Positions 27,172-36,600 of a DNA stretch of 64,000 nt are shown piece by piece. Numbering within the stretch: the first letter of the stretch is position 1; the number at the start of each line of letters is the position of its first letter. The notes under the pieces were generated by a model, which did no database searches, was not told the DNA's origin, and saw only the letters and a program-made list of their open reading frames with translations. The stretch is from Paraliobacillus quinghaiensis (GTDB lineage: Bacteria > Bacillota > Bacilli > Bacillales > Amphibacillaceae): positions 248,001 to 312,000 of the forward strand of contig NZ_QJSH01000001.1 of NCBI RefSeq assembly GCF_003426025.1, written 5' to 3'. Both the position numbers and the translations under genes were made by a program.

Positions 27172-27444
27172 ATGCGTAACAAACCAACACTAGCTGAATA
27201 CATTGAAGAATTGTGGGAAAAAGGATTTAAATTAAGTGATGAAGATGTTCGATTCATCTATTTTGGAAAAAAATACACAGATGCAAAGGAAGATTTGATT
27301 ATTATTGCGTTGAAAACAACGCTAAGAATCCAGAGGACCTTTGATGGTAGCTTTTATATTAGCTTGTTAGAATTATTACAAGAGAAAAAAGTGGTGTCAG
27401 AGAAACAAGCGTATGCTGTACTTCGAAAAAAAGGGATCATGTAA
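27172..27444 (+). CDS. Small conserved helical protein (unknown)
   Basis: This 90-residue protein is predicted mostly helical (TLAEYIEELWEKGFKLSDED). Conserved-looking elements include FIYFGKKYTDA and the C-terminal AYAVLRKKGI. ATG 27172 follows GAGGGGAT. The 3' end overlaps the convergent RNase HI-like gene by 8 bases. I recognise the general style of a Bacillaceae-restricted family but cannot name a function. Confidence 0.6.
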   Translation: MRNKPTLAEYIEELWEKGFKLSDEDVRFIYFGKKYTDAKEDLIIIALKTTLRIQRTFDGSFYISLLELLQEKKVVSEKQAYAVLRKKGIM

Positions 27445-27841
27445 GCTTGTCTTTGTGTAACAGTATTATTTCTCTTGCAAGTTTATCAGCATTTTTATTT
27501 TGATTATCTGGAATCCATTTTATAAAACAGTGTGGAAATGCTTGCATATCAGTTAGGATTTGTTTTAATAAGGGTTGGAAGACGCTATTTTTGGTATGTT
27601 CTTTCTCAATCATATCAACAACTAATTTTGAATCTGATCGTATAGATAATATTTCATGTGGAAATTCTTTCTTGCAAATTTCCAATGCTTTAATAACAGC
27701 AAAAATTTCCGCTTCATGGTTTGATAGAACACCTAAGTAAAATTGGTGTGATATAAATTGCTGTTTATTTTTAATCACAACACCGGCACCACTTGGTCCT
27801 GGATTACCGCTAGCAGCACCATCAACATAAACTTCCAACAT
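27437..27841 (-). CDS. RNase HI-like protein (reverse-transcriptase-like family)
   Basis: This 134-residue single-domain RNase H fold has the catalytic acidic residues: the first aspartate in VYVDGAASGNPGPSGAG (about residue 7), the glutamate in NHEAEIFAV (about 46), the aspartate in IRSDSKLVVD (about 69), and the last in NKNADKLARE (about 118). It therefore looks active on RNA-DNA hybrids. It lacks the basic protrusion of E. coli RNase HI. The start has a good GGAGGG ribosome-binding site. Confidence 0.85.
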   Translation of the reverse strand: MLEVYVDGAASGNPGPSGAGVVIKNKQQFISHQFYLGVLSNHEAEIFAVIKALEICKKEFPHEILSIRSDSKLVVDMIEKEHTKNSVFQPLLKQILTDMQAFPHCFIKWIPDNQNKNADKLAREIILLHKDKLT

Positions 27842-27890
27842 TTCTTTCCCTCCGATACTTATTCCTATAATCTAATCTTAAAATGAAAGG

Positions 27891-27919
27891 ACGGTGACCA
27901 TTAGTATTGATCACCGTCA
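27891..27919 (-). terminator. Terminator after the cold-shock gene
   Basis: On the minus strand GACGGTGATCA pairs with TGGTCACCGTC, followed by a T-rich stretch. Confidence 0.7.
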
Positions 27920-27929
27920 AGGAATTTTA

Positions 27930-28130
27930 TTATTTTTTTACAACATTTGCAGCTTGTGGCCCTCGTTCACCTTCGACAATTTCAAAGGAAACTTCTTGAC
28001 CTTCTTCTAATGTCTTGAAACCTTCTTCTTGGATTGCAGAAAAGTGTACGAAAACATCATTTCCATCTTCCAACTGAATAAAACCATAACCTTTTTCGGC
28101 ATTAAACCATTTAACTACACCGTTTTCCAT
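27930..28130 (-). CDS. cspD: Cold-shock protein (CspB/C/D type)
   Basis: This 66-residue single OB-fold RNA/DNA chaperone melts secondary structure. RNP1 KGYGFIQL (about residues 13-20) and RNP2 VFVHFSAI (about 26-33) are intact. CspC and CspD are too alike to separate from sequence alone, so the symbol is provisional. A strong ribosome-binding site AGGAGG precedes it. It has its own promoter and a 160-base leader containing a terminator-like hairpin. Confidence 0.9.
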   Translation of the reverse strand: MENGVVKWFNAEKGYGFIQLEDGNDVFVHFSAIQEEGFKTLEEGQEVSFEIVEGERGPQAANVVKK

Positions 28131-28195
28131 GTATAAATCCTCCTAAAACTAAACTTTCACGTCTAACGTGGTAATACAAACAAGATGATGCGAAA

Positions 28196-28258
28196 TAGAA
28201 AAAGGTAGCTTGTTAGAAGTGTAGGATCATCATTGCATCCACTTCTACGAAGCTACCT
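28196..28258 (-). promoter_or_regulatory. Terminator-like hairpin in the cold-shock leader
   Basis: In the minus-strand transcript, AGGTAGCTT...AGAAGTG pairs with CACTTCT...AAGCTACCT (9 + 7 base pairs around a small internal loop) and is followed directly by TTTTTCTATTT. It lies between the promoter and the cold-shock start codon, so it looks like an attenuator or a temperature-responsive leader. No other minus-strand gene lies between it and the promoter for it to terminate. Confidence 0.6.
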
Positions 28259-28296
28259 GTCATCCATGATTCCGAACATCTTCTTTGCTTGTTTTT

Positions 28297-28325
28297 AATA
28301 TAGCGTATTTTCATTATTCAGTCAA
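28297..28325 (-). promoter_or_regulatory. Sigma-A promoter for the cold-shock gene
   Basis: Reading leftward, TTGACT (28325-28320) and TATATT (28302-28297) are separated by exactly 17 bases. Transcription would begin near 28290, giving a leader of about 160 bases. Confidence 0.7.
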
Positions 28326-28424
28326 GGAATTAGGAGCAAAATTCCAATAGAATATGGTATCATTAATATAGATTTCTTAGTATAGCTTATGGCACAATTT
28401 AAATAAAATGCGCATTAAACTTTT

Positions 28425-28565
28425 AACCCGCTACGTCAGAAAATGGATTCGCTTTCCGTGGGCTCAGTCTCAGCTAACTCGGTAAAGAAAAACACTTTAC
28501 CGAGTGGATCTTCGACTTGAGCTGTTCCCACTGGAGTCTCATCAATTTTCTTCCTGCGCTAGTTA
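28425..28565 (+). repeat. Structured interspersed repeat, copy 3
   Basis: This copy has outer pairing GAAAAT with ATTTTC, middle pairing GTGGG with CCCAC, and a perfect central hairpin CTCGGTAAAG with CTTTACCGAG. The pairing partners differ in sequence from the other copies yet remain complementary. It begins AACCCGCTACGTC and ends CGCTAGTT, ends shared with the family. It forms an inverted pair with the copy at 28652-28790. Confidence 0.75.
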
Positions 28566-28651
28566 GAATATCTAATTATGATTTATTTACTAACAATCAA
28601 TAAGCTTTTCTACTCTAAAATTAGTTGTAATATTATATATTTTCAGACTAT

Positions 28652-28790
28652 CTAGCGGATCAAATGAAATTGGTGACACTCCTGCAGGAACAGCGCGAGC
28701 TGAAGATCCACTAGGAAGCGCTCTTTGCTTCCTAGTTAGCTGAAGCCGTGCCTGCGGAAAGGGAGCCAATTTCATTTGAGTAGCGTTAGT
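28652..28790 (-). repeat. Structured interspersed repeat, copy 4
   Basis: This is the partner of copy 3 and the closest relative of the copy at 2686-2826. The outer 12-base inverted repeat AAATGAAATTGG/CCAATTTCATTT is identical; the central hairpin is CTAGGAAGC with GCTTCCTAG, changed on both sides relative to copy 2. The stretch 28326-28902 has no gene: it holds this composite and then the short leader of the HD-domain gene. Confidence 0.75.
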
Positions 28791-28902
28791 AATAGTAACT
28801 CACGTTACTAGTTACGACGGAGTTTCTATCAAATATGACTTTAACATCAACAATATTTCCAAAAAAGAGCTTGTTGTTAAGTTAAAAGAATAAGGAGTAC
28901 TT

Positions 28903-29520
28903 ATGAAAAATAATCAAATATTAGCTTTAATTGAAAATTATATTTATCAGAGATTTAACACTGATACAACGGGGCATGATTATTATCACATGCGACGTGT
29001 TGCTAAGATGGCCAATTATTTAGCGATACAAGAACAAATTGATCCATTTCTATGTGAAATTGCAGGTTGGGTACATGATATTGGCGATGACAAATTAACT
29101 ACAAATCCAAAATTAGCTATTGCCGATCTAAGTGATTTCTTAAGCACTAAATGTTTAATACATAAAGAACAAATTAAATTGATTGTTGAAGCAATTGACA
29201 CAGTGTCGTTTCGAAAAGGAAAGTCTCCTACTACAGATATAGGGGCGGTTGTACAAGATGCGGATCGCTTAGATGCTATAGGTGCTATAGGAATTGCGCG
29301 AGCCTTTGCATATGGTGGAAGTGAAAATCAGCCACTATTTAGTGAAGACAAGCAGTTGCAACAAATTTCTACTATACAACATTTTTCTGATAAACTTTTA
29401 CATTTAAAAGATAGACTCAATACAGCTACTGGCAAGAAAATAGCCATAGACCGACATTTATATATGGAACAGTTTCTTGAAACATTTAAGTGCGAATGGT
29501 ATTTTAACAGTAGACATTAA
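28903..29520 (+). CDS. HD-domain phosphohydrolase
   Basis: This 205-residue single-domain protein has the HD superfamily metal motif: HDYYHMRRVAKMA (about residue 26), the central pair GWVHDIGDDK (about 56-59) and the late VQDADRLDAIGAIGIARAF aspartate. It resembles the YedJ/YpgQ group of broad-specificity nucleotide phosphohydrolases. It stands alone between the repeat composite and a bidirectional terminator. The substrate is not predictable from sequence. Confidence 0.8.
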   Translation: MKNNQILALIENYIYQRFNTDTTGHDYYHMRRVAKMANYLAIQEQIDPFLCEIAGWVHDIGDDKLTTNPKLAIADLSDFLSTKCLIHKEQIKLIVEAIDTVSFRKGKSPTTDIGAVVQDADRLDAIGAIGIARAFAYGGSENQPLFSEDKQLQQISTIQHFSDKLLHLKDRLNTATGKKIAIDRHLYMEQFLETFKCEWYFNSRH

Positions 29521-29524
29521 AAAA

Positions 29525-29560
29525 ACAGCACGAGCTATATAGGCTCGTGCTGTCATTTTT
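29525..29560. terminator. Bidirectional terminator between HD gene and NlpC/P60 gene
   Basis: ACAGCACGAGC pairs with GCTCGTGCTGT; A-run before and T-run after. It overlaps the last codons of the leftward gene. Confidence 0.82.
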
Positions 29561-30617
29561 GGATAACAACTCGTTTGGCACCTAAATACCTTTGGCTCCA
29601 GTAACTGCTATCTAGATTGGAAATTGCTACTCCAGTAGATACACCAACATGTATAAATTGTTTGTTACCTAGGTAAATACCCATATGTGATGGTCCTCTT
29701 TTGTACGTCTCGAAGAAAACGAAATCACCTATTGATGGTTGATCCACTTGTTTGGTCATGTTCCAGATATCAGAAACTGTTCGTGGTAATGATACGTCAA
29801 ACTGTCTGAAAACATATTGAATATAACCACTGCAATCAAAGCCACTTGGAGATGTACCACCCCATACATAACTTGTTCCTATGTGTGTTTTAGCCGATTT
29901 AATCAATTCACTAGTATTGAATGTTTGTGCTACATCTTTTGTTGGTACTTGAACCTTTTCTTCACTTTTAGCTGGAACATCCTTTTTTTCCTGATTTGCC
30001 GCCTCTGTTTGCGCTGGTTGTATTGCGTTATCAACAGTTTCTGATTCTGTTTGTAATGTTTGCACCGTCTGTTGATTAATCTCTTGCTTTACTTCTAAGC
30101 CATTATCTTGCTGGTAATACATTAATGCTTTATTCGTATTTGGACCAAATATTCCATCAATCTCACCTTTATAATAACCAAAATAATACAGTGCTTTTTG
30201 GATAACTTTTATACCTTCACCTTGTTCACCTAAATAATAGGTACGATCTATATCTTTTAATGGATCTAGATATTTCCTTCGCTCATCATTTACTAAGGTA
30301 TTAATGGTTTCTTCGTCTGCTTTTCCTGTTATACTTAGATTGTGTTCAATTTGAAATTTTTTAAGTGCAAATTCGGTAAAAATACCAAATTCACCATCAA
30401 GTTCCTTGTCATAGTAGCTTAAAAAGTTTAATTTGTCCTGTAAAACTCGAACAGCTTCATTATGTTCGCCGTATGCAACAATCATCTCAGCATTCTGAAA
30501 AACTTCATTTTGTAGCATAGGATAGGAATCCACGTAAAAGGAGAATGGTTGACTAATAATATAGCCATATGCCATCGAATGTTTTACGACCTGTTGCATG
30601 TTGCCAGTAGAAAGCAT
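29553..30617 (-). CDS. NlpC/P60 peptidoglycan endopeptidase with two PG-binding domains
   Basis: This 354-residue protein has two PG_binding_1 repeats (about residues 50-112 and 128-190), a low-complexity Gln/Glu/Lys linker (190-230) and a C40 NlpC/P60 domain. The nucleophile lies in SGFDCSGYIQYVF (about residue 265) and histidines in GPSHMGIYLG and FIHVGVSTG. It should cut stem peptides in the wall. No classical N-terminal signal peptide is evident, only a weakly hydrophobic stretch near residues 15-28. The start follows a purine-rich AGGGGGG. Confidence 0.83.
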   Translation of the reverse strand: MLSTGNMQQVVKHSMAYGYIISQPFSFYVDSYPMLQNEVFQNAEMIVAYGEHNEAVRVLQDKLNFLSYYDKELDGEFGIFTEFALKKFQIEHNLSITGKADEETINTLVNDERRKYLDPLKDIDRTYYLGEQGEGIKVIQKALYYFGYYKGEIDGIFGPNTNKALMYYQQDNGLEVKQEINQQTVQTLQTESETVDNAIQPAQTEAANQEKKDVPAKSEEKVQVPTKDVAQTFNTSELIKSAKTHIGTSYVWGGTSPSGFDCSGYIQYVFRQFDVSLPRTVSDIWNMTKQVDQPSIGDFVFFETYKRGPSHMGIYLGNKQFIHVGVSTGVAISNLDSSYWSQRYLGAKRVVIQK

Positions 30618-30761
30618 GTAAAACGCCCCCCTATCAAATTATCTTCACTTATTAACTCTATGTACGACCATGCAAATAAATGATTGTTGAATCAAACGAA
30701 ATATTTTTGTAATATTAAACAATAGCTAATTATCCGGAACAATAGGAAAAGGGGAATACAT

Positions 30762-31721
30762 ATGTCACATAACGAACAAGCTTACTTAGATTTATGCCAA
30801 ACAATTTTACAAAAAGGGAACGAAAAATCAGATCGAACGAATACAGGTACATTGTCTGTATTCGGTCACCAAATGCGTTTTTCCCTTCAAGAAGGATTTC
30901 CGTTATTAACAACTAAGCGTGTACCTTTTCGATTAATTGCTAGTGAATTAATTTGGTTTTTAAGAGGCGATACCAATATTCAATACCTTTTAAAAAACAA
31001 TAATAATATTTGGAATGAATGGGCTTTTAAAAAATGGATCGAAAGTGATTCATACAAAGGTCCTGATATGCATGACTTTGGAAATCGAAGTCAACAAGAC
31101 CCTGAATTTAAGGCATTATATGAAAAAGAGATGGATAACTTCAAAGCAAAAATAATAGAAGATGATCAATTTGCTAAAATGTTTGGAGATTTAGGTTCAG
31201 TTTACGGACAACAATGGCGTGCATGGAAAACATCGCAAGGAGATACGATTGACCAATTAACACAAGTTATAGAGGCGATCAAAACAAACCCCGATTCAAG
31301 AAGGCATATTGTTACCGCATGGAATCCTGAAGACGTGCCAAGTAACATGGCATTACCCCCATGCCACACAATGTTTCAGTTTTATGTGGCTGACGGTAAA
31401 TTGTCCTGTCAGTTATATCAACGCAGTGGGGATGTGTTTCTAGGGGTGCCATTCAATATAGCAAGCTATGCATTATTAACACACTTAATAGCTTTTGAAT
31501 GTAATCTAGAAGTTGGTGAATTCATTCATACATTAGGTGATACGCATATCTATACAAATCATCTGCAACAAGTGAACACGCAGTTGGATCGCACACCATA
31601 TTCACTTCCAAAACTAAAAATTAACCCTGAATTAACTTCTATTTTTGATGTGGAAATGGAAGATTTAGAGATAATTGATTATAAATCTCATCCAGCGATT
31701 AAAGCCCCTGTAGCTGTATAA
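30762..31721 (+). CDS. thyA: Thymidylate synthase (ThyA type)
   Basis: This 319-residue enzyme makes dTMP from dUMP with methylene-tetrahydrofolate. The catalytic cysteine is at about residue 201 in [14 protein letters not shown], with the dUMP-binding arginine in DSRRHIV and the following [20 protein letters not shown]. The length, with an insertion after residue 85, is that of the longer ThyA class seen in lactobacilli and staphylococci, not the 264-residue form. It forms an operon with dfrA (18-base gap). Confidence 0.96.
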   Translation: MSHNEQAYLDLCQTILQKGNEKSDRTNTGTLSVFGHQMRFSLQEGFPLLTTKRVPFRLIASELIWFLRGDTNIQYLLKNNNNIWNEWAFKKWIESDSYKGPDMHDFGNRSQQDPEFKALYEKEMDNFKAKIIEDDQFAKMFGDLGSVYGQQWRAWKTSQGDTIDQLTQVIEAIKTNPDSRRHIVTAWNPEDVPSNMALPPCHTMFQFYVADGKLSCQLYQRSGDVFLGVPFNIASYALLTHLIAFECNLEVGEFIHTLGDTHIYTNHLQQVNTQLDRTPYSLPKLKINPELTSIFDVEMEDLEIIDYKSHPAIKAPVAV

Positions 31722-31739
31722 TAGAAAAGGAGGGAAATT

Positions 31740-32237
31740 ATGATTTCATTCGTATTTGCAATGGATAAAAATCAAGTAATCGGACACGAACAATGGATGC
31801 CCTGGGATTTGCCAAGGGATTTGCAATTTTTTAAAGAAAAAACATTACATCACACGATTATAATGGGACGAAAAACCTTTGAATCATTTAATAAACCCTT
31901 ACCAAAAAGGCATAATGTGGTTCTAACAAGAGACCACTCCTATAAACCAGATGGGTGTGAAGTCATTCATTCGATTGACCCACTTCTAGAATGGAACAAA
32001 GAAAATCCTGAAAAAGAATATTTTGTTATCGGTGGGGGAACGATTTTTAAACAAACCTTACCTTATGCGGACAGAATGTACATGACGTATATCGATGATA
32101 CGTTTCCTGGTGATACGTATTTTCCCGATTTTGACTTAGATGATTGGAACTTAACTAGTAAAACAAAAGGAATTAAAGATGAAAAAAACCAACAGGATTA
32201 TTATTTTTTACAATATGACAGAAAAAATAAAAAGTAA
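31740..32237 (+). CDS. dfrA: Dihydrofolate reductase
   Basis: This 165-residue enzyme regenerates tetrahydrofolate consumed by ThyA. Motifs include FAMDKNQVIGHE near the start, MPWDLPRDLQFFKEKT (folate-binding acidic residue) and IIMGRKTFESF; NADPH contacts are in FVIGGGTIF. The ribosome-binding site AAGGAGGG is very strong. A yozE homologue follows. Confidence 0.96.
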   Translation: MISFVFAMDKNQVIGHEQWMPWDLPRDLQFFKEKTLHHTIIMGRKTFESFNKPLPKRHNVVLTRDHSYKPDGCEVIHSIDPLLEWNKENPEKEYFVIGGGTIFKQTLPYADRMYMTYIDDTFPGDTYFPDFDLDDWNLTSKTKGIKDEKNQQDYYFLQYDRKNKK

Positions 32238-32252
32238 TGAAGGAGAGTGTAC

Positions 32253-32471
32253 ATGCGCTCATTCTATCAATATATGATGCGTTATCGAGGAGCACAAAAA
32301 ATAACGAATGAAAATCGCTTAGCAGAATGGATGTTCCATGATCATGACTTTCCTAAGCACAGTAATTCTTATGATGAGATTAGCCGCTACTTGGAATGGA
32401 ATATCCCTTTTACTGAAGCGGTTCAAGTCTTTGATCAACTATGGGACGAATATCAAGAGGATGTAAAGTAG
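32253..32471 (+). CDS. yozE: YozE family protein (UPF0346)
   Basis: This 72-residue protein resembles B. subtilis YozE: MRSFYQYMMRYRG, FPKHSNSYDEISRYLE and VFDQLWDEYQ. The fold is a SAM-like helical bundle and the function is unknown. ATG 32253 follows AAGGAGAG; the GTG two codons earlier overlaps that site. It is the last gene before a terminator. Confidence 0.85.
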   Translation: MRSFYQYMMRYRGAQKITNENRLAEWMFHDHDFPKHSNSYDEISRYLEWNIPFTEAVQVFDQLWDEYQEDVK

Positions 32472-32497
32472 GCTCTAGTTAGACTAGAGCCTTTTCG
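32471..32497 (+). terminator. Terminator after yozE
   Basis: GGCTCTAGT pairs with ACTAGAGCC around TAG, followed by TTTTC. Confidence 0.85.
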
Positions 32498-32531
32498 GGT
32501 CTACTGACATAAAAAAAGGAGGAGCGGTATA

Positions 32532-33686
32532 ATGAAGATTTTACATACTGCAGATTGGCATTTAGGAAAAATAGTTAACAGTGTTCATATGACAGAAGAT
32601 CAAGCACATGTATTAGCTCAATTAGTGGATATTGTGAGACAAGAAAAACCAGATGTAATTATTATCGCAGGAGATATTTACGACCGCTCTATACCACCTA
32701 AAGAAGCTGTTGAGCTCTTAGATCGGACCTTAACGCAATTAATTACTGAATTTTATAGTCCGATATTAATTATTTCTGGAAATCATGATAGTCCAGATCG
32801 ATTGCAGTTTGGTAGTCGTTTATTCCGTGAAAATAACCTCCACATTGAAACAAAGCTAACACAAGAGTTGCGATCCCTGACCTTTTATGATCAAGCTGGA
32901 CCAGTTCACTTTCATCTCATTCCTTATATAGAACCTGCTGATGTGAGGGCAGTATTTGAAGATGAGAATATTCAGTCTCACCAACAAGCAATGGAAGCAA
33001 TAGTATCCAAGATAAAGCAGCGGGAAAACATGGATGAAAGACATGTTTTAATTGGACACGCCTTTCTTGCGGGGGGAATGGAATCCGAATCAGAAGAGCG
33101 CTTGTCGATGATAGGTGGTAGTCCATATATTGATAGTCACCTATTTAAAGAATTCAGCTATGTTGCTTTAGGCCATTTACATCAGCCACAAAAGGTCACA
33201 TACGACCGAATTCAATATAGCGGCTCTATTTTAAAATATTCGTTTTCAGAAGCAAATCACACAAAGTCCGTAAACATTATTGAGCTAGCAGCAGATAAAA
33301 CCGCTACTATTGCACGAGTACCCTTTAAACCCAAACGGGACATGCGTGTTGTAGAAGGTTATTTCGATGAATTTATTAGTGGTGAGAAGTTAGCTCCAAC
33401 AGATGACTACCTTCATATTCGTTTATTAGATGATGGCCAAATACTTGATCCGATTGGAAAGTTGCGTAAGAATTTTCCCAATACATTACGTTTGGAGCGT
33501 AAAGTACTACGCTCTAATCGACAATTAGACGACCTACATCATATTCGAGAAAAACAACAAATGACTCATGCGCAGTTATTTCATACGTTTTATGAGGAAA
33601 TGAAAGGCGAATCCATCTCAGAAGAACGAAAAGATCATATTGACCAGGTTATTCAACAGTTAATGGAGCAAGAAAGGAGGAAGTAA
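32532..33686 (+). CDS. sbcD: SbcD nuclease subunit
   Basis: This 384-residue Mre11-like metallophosphoesterase has all phosphodiesterase motifs: ILHTADWHLGK, IAGDIYDRS, ISGNHDSPDRL, LIGHAFLAGG and VALGHLHQP. With SbcC it cleaves DNA hairpins and processes double-strand ends. It is separated from sbcC by a single base, so the two are translationally coupled. The ribosome-binding site is AAAAGGAGGAG. Confidence 0.95.
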   Translation: MKILHTADWHLGKIVNSVHMTEDQAHVLAQLVDIVRQEKPDVIIIAGDIYDRSIPPKEAVELLDRTLTQLITEFYSPILIISGNHDSPDRLQFGSRLFRENNLHIETKLTQELRSLTFYDQAGPVHFHLIPYIEPADVRAVFEDENIQSHQQAMEAIVSKIKQRENMDERHVLIGHAFLAGGMESESEERLSMIGGSPYIDSHLFKEFSYVALGHLHQPQKVTYDRIQYSGSILKYSFSEANHTKSVNIIELAADKTATIARVPFKPKRDMRVVEGYFDEFISGEKLAPTDDYLHIRLLDDGQILDPIGKLRKNFPNTLRLERKVLRSNRQLDDLHHIREKQQMTHAQLFHTFYEEMKGESISEERKDHIDQVIQQLMEQERRK

Positions 33687-33687
33687 G

Positions 33688-36600
33688 ATGCGAGCAATCT
33701 CTATCATGTTATCTGCGTTTGGACCTTATAAAGATGAGCAAGTTATTGACTTCAGGGAGTTGGGGGATGAATCTATCTTTCTTGTAACAGGACCAACTGG
33801 CGCTGGTAAAACAACGATTTTTGATGCGATTTGTTTTGCCTTATATGGTAAAGCGAGTGGAAGTGAACGAGATCATGATACTTTCAGAAGTCATTTTGCC
33901 GAACAGAATGATAAAACCGCAGTTTCATTCACCTTTCAATTAAAAGATACGACTTATTTAATTTATCGGCAACCGAGACAATTGAAACCAAAAGAAAGAG
34001 GAGAAGGGTTTCGGGAAGAACCTGCTTTAGCTGAATTGTATCAAGTTGATAATGGAGAAAAGCACCTTATTCACTCCAAGATTAAAGATGTAAATGAAAA
34101 AATTGAGCAAATGCTTGGTCTCGATTATGATCAATTCAGAAAAATGATTATGATACCACAAGGAGAGTTCCGTAAATTAATAGCTGAAAATAGTAAAGAG
34201 CGGGAAGAGATATTGCAAAAAATATTCAGAACCTATTTTTATCAAGATATGACGGAAGCCTTGAAAACACAAACGAAGAAGATAAAAGAACAACTACAGC
34301 AAACAGATTGGAAAGTGAAACAAGAAATTAGCAAGATTGATTGGGATGATCCAACTCTAGTAGATACGACAGCGATTAACAGCGTACTAGATGCTCTAGA
34401 TCATAAATTAAAGAATGATCAAGAAAAAAGAAAAGAACTTACTAAGAAAGTTACTAAAGAAAAACAACAGCTTCAATCTAGCCAAGAAGCTTTTTATAAA
34501 GGAAAGCAATTAGCTGATAAATTTAAGGAGCAAGAACAGTTACTGAAGGAAAAAGAAAAACTAGATAACCGTAAAATAGAAATCGAATCGACCGTTACAG
34601 TTCTCAAGTGGGGAGAGAAGGCAAACCAGTTACTTCCTTTTGAGAAACAAGCAAACGATCGACTCAATGAGTGGCAAAAGCAAGTCAACATGCTAGAAGA
34701 ACAAAAACAAACCGTGGCAATACTAGAAAAGGAATTTAAGCGGCTATCTGAAAACTATCAAGTACAGCAAGCGAAAGAAAAAGAAAAGCAAGAAGAAAAG
34801 CTCCAACTAGTAGAAAAAAAGAAACAATTAGAAAAATTACGTCACTATACAGAAATCAGCACTAATTTAGAAAAGACTAAGAACCAGTATCAAGAAAAAG
34901 ATCGTATTGTCAAATCTATTAATAAGGACTTAGAAGAAAAGAAAACAAACCTTCAAGCAGTAGAGCATTTATTAAGTAAGCAAACAGAACAAACAAAAGC
35001 TTATTACGAAACAGAAAAAGAACTACTTTATGCAGAAGAACGATATAAAAAAAGCTTAACGCTTATAAATGAATACCATGAATTAGAGAAACTACGTAAA
35101 GATTATCAACAAGTAAAGGACCATTATGTACAAGTAAATCAACAATTAAAAGAGAAACGTCATGCAGTGCAGAAGATCGAAGAACAGCAACAGACACATC
35201 ATGCTTATGTTTTAGCTAGTCATTTACATGACGGGGAAGCATGTCCTGTTTGTGGCTCTGAAACTCATCCAGCTAAAGCCGAAATTGAAACTACTGCAAT
35301 TTCTGAAAAGGCTTATAAACAGGAGAAAACAGAACTACAAGAGTTAGAAGCGGCTATTACCAAATGGCAAGATAAATATATAGAGGCAAAATCAAAAGGT
35401 GAAGCAAAACGTGATGTAGTTGAGAATATGGCAAAAGAATATCAAACGATCGAAACGTTAGATCGAACTAATATAGAAAAATTAACGTATAGATGTAAAG
35501 AAGAAAAAAATCTAAAACAAAAGGTATTTAATGAAATAAAGGAACAATATAATAAAATAGAAAAAGCTGAAGCAGAAAAACAAAAGCTAACAAATGAAAC
35601 AACTAAATTAACAGAACAATATGAAATACAAAAAACAGGGCTAGATAAGCTTAAAAATGAACAAGTTACCCTAGAAGCACAATTGGTTCAATTGCGTGCT
35701 GATATACCAGAACAACCTATGACGGTTGAAAAATGGCAAGAACATATCCAAAAAACTGAACAAGCACTAGATAACTGGTTTCATATGTGGCAGGAGCAAC
35801 AAGAAGCATGGGAAGAAAGTAAACAAAAACTACAGGAATCGAAAACGACATTTACATCCCTAGAAAAATTTGTAACAGATTTAGCTGAAAAAAAGAAGCA
35901 ACAAGAAAGTCTATTTAATCAAAAAGTAAAAGAAGCAGGATTTACAACTATAGCAACTTTTCAAGAGGCGAAAATATCTGAGAAACAATTAGAAATAATG
36001 AAACATGAGATTGAGCAATACAATCAATCAGTACAAAGCGTAACAGAACGTTTACAGACATTGTCAGAGCAATTAGAAGGTCAAGTCAAACCAGACCTTG
36101 ATCTATTACAGGAATCGATTAATTTTTATTCAAATCAATTAGATAGTACAAACCAATCATTGCATGCTATAAGTTTACAGATAAAGCAACATAAACAGTT
36201 TCAATCCAACATTAAAGAGCTTGCAGAGGAACAAGAAAAACACGATAAAGAATATTATGATATTGCAGAACTTGCAGATCTAGCTCGTGGAGACAACCAT
36301 TTAAAACTGTCGTTTGAACGGTACGTACTTTCCTCTTTCTTAGAAGAGATTCTCCTACAAGCAAATATTCGTATGGATCAATTAACAGAGCATCGATATC
36401 AATTAATTCGTAGCAATCAAGTTGCTAAGCGAGGTGCACAAAGCGGATTAGACTTAGAGGTTATGGATCAGCATACTGGTCAACAGCGCTCCGTTAAAAC
36501 ACTTTCAGGAGGAGAAGGGTTCAAAGCGGCGCTTAGTTTAGCCTTAGGTATGGCTGATGTTGTACAAGCACATGCTGGGGGAGTTCAACTGGAAACACTT

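Noticed and set aside
28590-28775. Leftward 61-codon frame inside the second repeat composite
   Set aside because: It spans repeat copy 4, whose helices covary; the frame is not kept in the equivalent copy at 2686-2826 and has no ribosome-binding site.
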